Assembly (NCBI GenBank): GCA_934101495.1
Contig: CAKORG010000036.1
Coordinates: 1-6,382, forward strand
DNA length: 6,382 nt
Source of the DNA: an uncultured Bacilli bacterium
Lineage (GTDB): Bacteria; Bacillota_I; Bacilli_A; RF39; UBA660
Direction of reading: 5' to 3'
Shown: positions 5,591-6,382 of the stretch, one piece after another
Numbering within the stretch: the first letter of the stretch is position 1
Layout of the letters: each line of letters starts with the position of its first letter
Position numbers and translations under genes: made by a program
Notes under the pieces: model-generated
What the model saw: only the letters and a program-made list of their open reading frames with translations
The model's database searches: none
What the model was told of the DNA's origin: nothing

Positions 5591-6052
5591 ATGTCATTAG
5601 TAAAAGTAAAAAATTATTTTGCTAATTTTAAAATGGAAGATAGAATAATAGAATTTGATAGTTCTTCAAAAACAGTTTTTGAAGCTGCTAATTTATTAAA
5701 TTGTAAGGAAGAAAGAATAGCTAAATCATTAAGTTTTAAGTTAAGAAATAATATAATAGTTATTGTCGTAGCTGGTGATAAGAGGATAGATAATAAAAAA
5801 TATAAGGAAACATTTAATGAAAAAGCTAAAATGTTAAACTGTGATGAAGTAGAAGAATTGACTGGACATGTTGTAGGTGGGGTTTGTCCATTTGCTTTAA
5901 ATGATGGTGTTTTAGTCTATTTAGATGTTTCATTAAAACAATTTGAAACGGTTTTTCCTGCTTGTGGTAGTAGTAATAGTGCGATTGAAGTTACAATTGA
6001 AGAGTTAGAAAAGTATTCTAATTTTGTAAGCTTTGTTGATGTTTGTAAATAG
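5591..6052 (+). CDS. YbaK/EbsC-family aminoacyl-tRNA deacylase
   Basis: A 153-residue single-domain protein of the YbaK fold, which hydrolyses mischarged aminoacyl-tRNA in trans; known members clear Cys-tRNA(Pro) or Ala-tRNA(Pro). Visible landmarks are Lys45 in IAKSLSF (the conserved lysine of the pocket), the loop GHVVGGVCPFAL (92-103) matching the family's glycine-rich GG-x-x-P segment, and PACGSSNSAIEV (123-134). Size is close to stand-alone YbaK proteins (about 155-160). The exact mischarged substrate cannot be read from the sequence. The ATG directly follows the TAA of the ABC-F gene, and its ribosome-binding site AGGTG (5581-5585) lies within that gene's last codons. The two are therefore co-transcribed and probably translationally coupled. 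Pairing a ribosome-acting ABC-F with a tRNA proofreader makes a translation-quality operon. Confidence 0.88.
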   Translation: MSLVKVKNYFANFKMEDRIIEFDSSSKTVFEAANLLNCKEERIAKSLSFKLRNNIIVIVVAGDKRIDNKKYKETFNEKAKMLNCDEVEELTGHVVGGVCPFALNDGVLVYLDVSLKQFETVFPACGSSNSAIEVTIEELEKYSNFVSFVDVCK

Positions 6053-6073
6053 TTATAGTGCACCTATTTTTTT
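6047..6073 (+). terminator. Weak terminator-like hairpin after the deacylase gene
   Basis: AAATAG (6047-6052, including the TAG stop) can pair with CTATTT (6064-6069) across an 11-base loop, and seven T's run from 6067 to 6073. An alternative 4-bp stem (6055-6058/6064-6067) uses the same right arm. The T-tract is good but the stem is weak, so termination may be incomplete. Confidence 0.4.
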
Positions 6074-6085
6074 AGGATATTCTTA

Positions 6086-6094
6086 TGTTATAAT
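6086..6094 (+). promoter_or_regulatory. Extended -10 promoter of the CoiA-like ORF
   Basis: TGTTATAAT gives a perfect TATAAT (6089-6094) with TG one base upstream. The -35 position with 17-base spacing (6066-6071) is only A+T-rich. The predicted start is near 6101, just before the strong ribosome-binding site AAGGAAGGG (6106-6114). Confidence 0.55.
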
Positions 6095-6120
6095 AATTAG
6101 TATATAAGGAAGGGATATTT

Positions 6121-6369
6121 ATGAAAGCAGTTAACATGTATATTGCGATTGATGAAAATAATAAAACAATCGTAATATCTGATATAAAAAAAGATATTGA
6201 ATTAAAATATAAAAAGTATTATTGTCCAAATTGTAAAAGTGAAGTTATCCCGAAAATAGGAAAAATAAGAAGTGCACATTTCGCACATAAAAATCACTGT
6301 TGTGATTTCAGACTGTTGACAAATAAGTATAAAAATTACTTATTTGTCTTTTATTTTGAAAAAATTTAG
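6121..6369 (+). CDS. Truncated CoiA-like protein (N-terminal zinc-ribbon-type module only)
   Basis: An 82-residue ORF. Residues 34-56, with the YCPNC pair (Cys35, Cys38), KIGKIR and HFAH (53-56), match the N-terminal module of competence protein CoiA, where CPxC...HFAH is the hallmark; Cys60 and Cys61 follow. Full CoiA proteins are several hundred residues long and continue into a nuclease-like domain needed for DNA uptake or processing during transformation. That domain is absent, and the other two forward frames stop within about 15 bases of the match end. Residues 66-76 are encoded by the arms of a perfect hairpin, so the C-terminal tail is probably not selected as protein. Promoter and ribosome-binding site (AAGGAAGGG, six bases before ATG) look functional. 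It may be a decayed coiA with its front intact, or a small zinc-binding protein in its own right. No other competence gene is in the window. Confidence 0.6.
   Translation: MKAVNMYIAIDENNKTIVISDIKKDIELKYKKYYCPNCKSEVIPKIGKIRSAHFAHKNHCCDFRLLTNKYKNYLFVFYFEKI
6318..6357 (+). terminator. Strong hairpin with T-tract inside the 3' end of the CoiA-like ORF
   Basis: GACAAATAAGTA (6318-6329) is perfectly complementary to TACTTATTTGTC (6337-6348), a 12-bp stem with a 7-base loop, followed by TTTTATTTT (6349-6357). It has the layout of an intrinsic terminator although the stem is A+T-rich. It lies within the last 17 codons of the ORF, upstream of the TAG at 6367. Confidence 0.72.
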
Positions 6370-6382
6370 AAAAATCAATAAT

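Noticed and set aside
6301..6330. Frameshift hiding the rest of CoiA
   Set aside because: Both other forward frames hit stops within about 15 bases after the CoiA-like match, and neither resembles the CoiA continuation; truncation fits better than a single frameshift.
6316..6345. Perfect -35 hexamer TTGACA at 6316-6321
   Set aside because: No reasonable -10 lies 16-18 bases downstream, and the hexamer is part of the left arm of the 12-bp hairpin; likely coincidence.

Overview
This is an A+T-rich, gene-dense, all plus-strand stretch that looks like the chromosome of a low-G+C Firmicutes-type bacterium (Bacilli, or a Mollicutes relative). Shine-Dalgarno sites (AGGTG/GGAGG type) are strong, intergenic spaces are short, rho-independent terminators are frequent, and the YkpA/YbiT ABC-F, CoiA-like and YbaK-like proteins all have a Firmicutes flavour. 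Tryptophan is TGG throughout, no reading frame contains an internal TGA, and one gene ends in TGA. The genetic code is therefore the standard bacterial one, not the Mycoplasma code.

Layout: (1) 1-137 holds three hairpin-type structures (the 3' arm of an upstream terminator, a minus-strand terminator and a plus-strand hairpin) running into an extended -10 promoter. (2) 138-632 is an orphan PD-(D/E)XK nuclease-like gene of unknown role. (3) 751-824 is a tRNA-Thr(GGU) gene with its own promoter and terminator. (4) 926-3980 is a three-gene operon: promoter, a Nudix hydrolase with an N-terminal extension, then two tandem paralogous GT-B glycosyltransferases (family 4, glycolipid glucosyltransferase-like), closed by a terminator. 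(5) 3962-6073 is a two-gene translation-related operon: an ABC-F ATPase of the YkpA/YbiT type and a YbaK-type aminoacyl-tRNA deacylase, whose genes abut without a gap. (6) 6086-6382 holds a promoter and a short ORF carrying only the N-terminal zinc-ribbon-like part of competence protein CoiA, whose 3' end runs through a terminator hairpin.

How the genes may work together: the two glycosyltransferases are each 389 residues once their starts are corrected, and about 63% identical by hand count. They probably use the same or similar sugar donors but differ most in the acceptor/membrane-facing part of the N-terminal domain, which would suit successive steps of one glycolipid or glycan. The ABC-F/YbaK pair would act on ribosomes and on mischarged tRNA respectively.

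The most notable observation is in the ABC-F protein. Every motif that builds one of its two composite ATP sites is altered (second-domain Walker A, Q-loop and H-loop, first-domain signature), while most motifs of the other site are intact. I see no CRISPR array, insertion sequence, prophage structure or clearly new multi-gene system. No stretch longer than about 160 bases lacks a gene.
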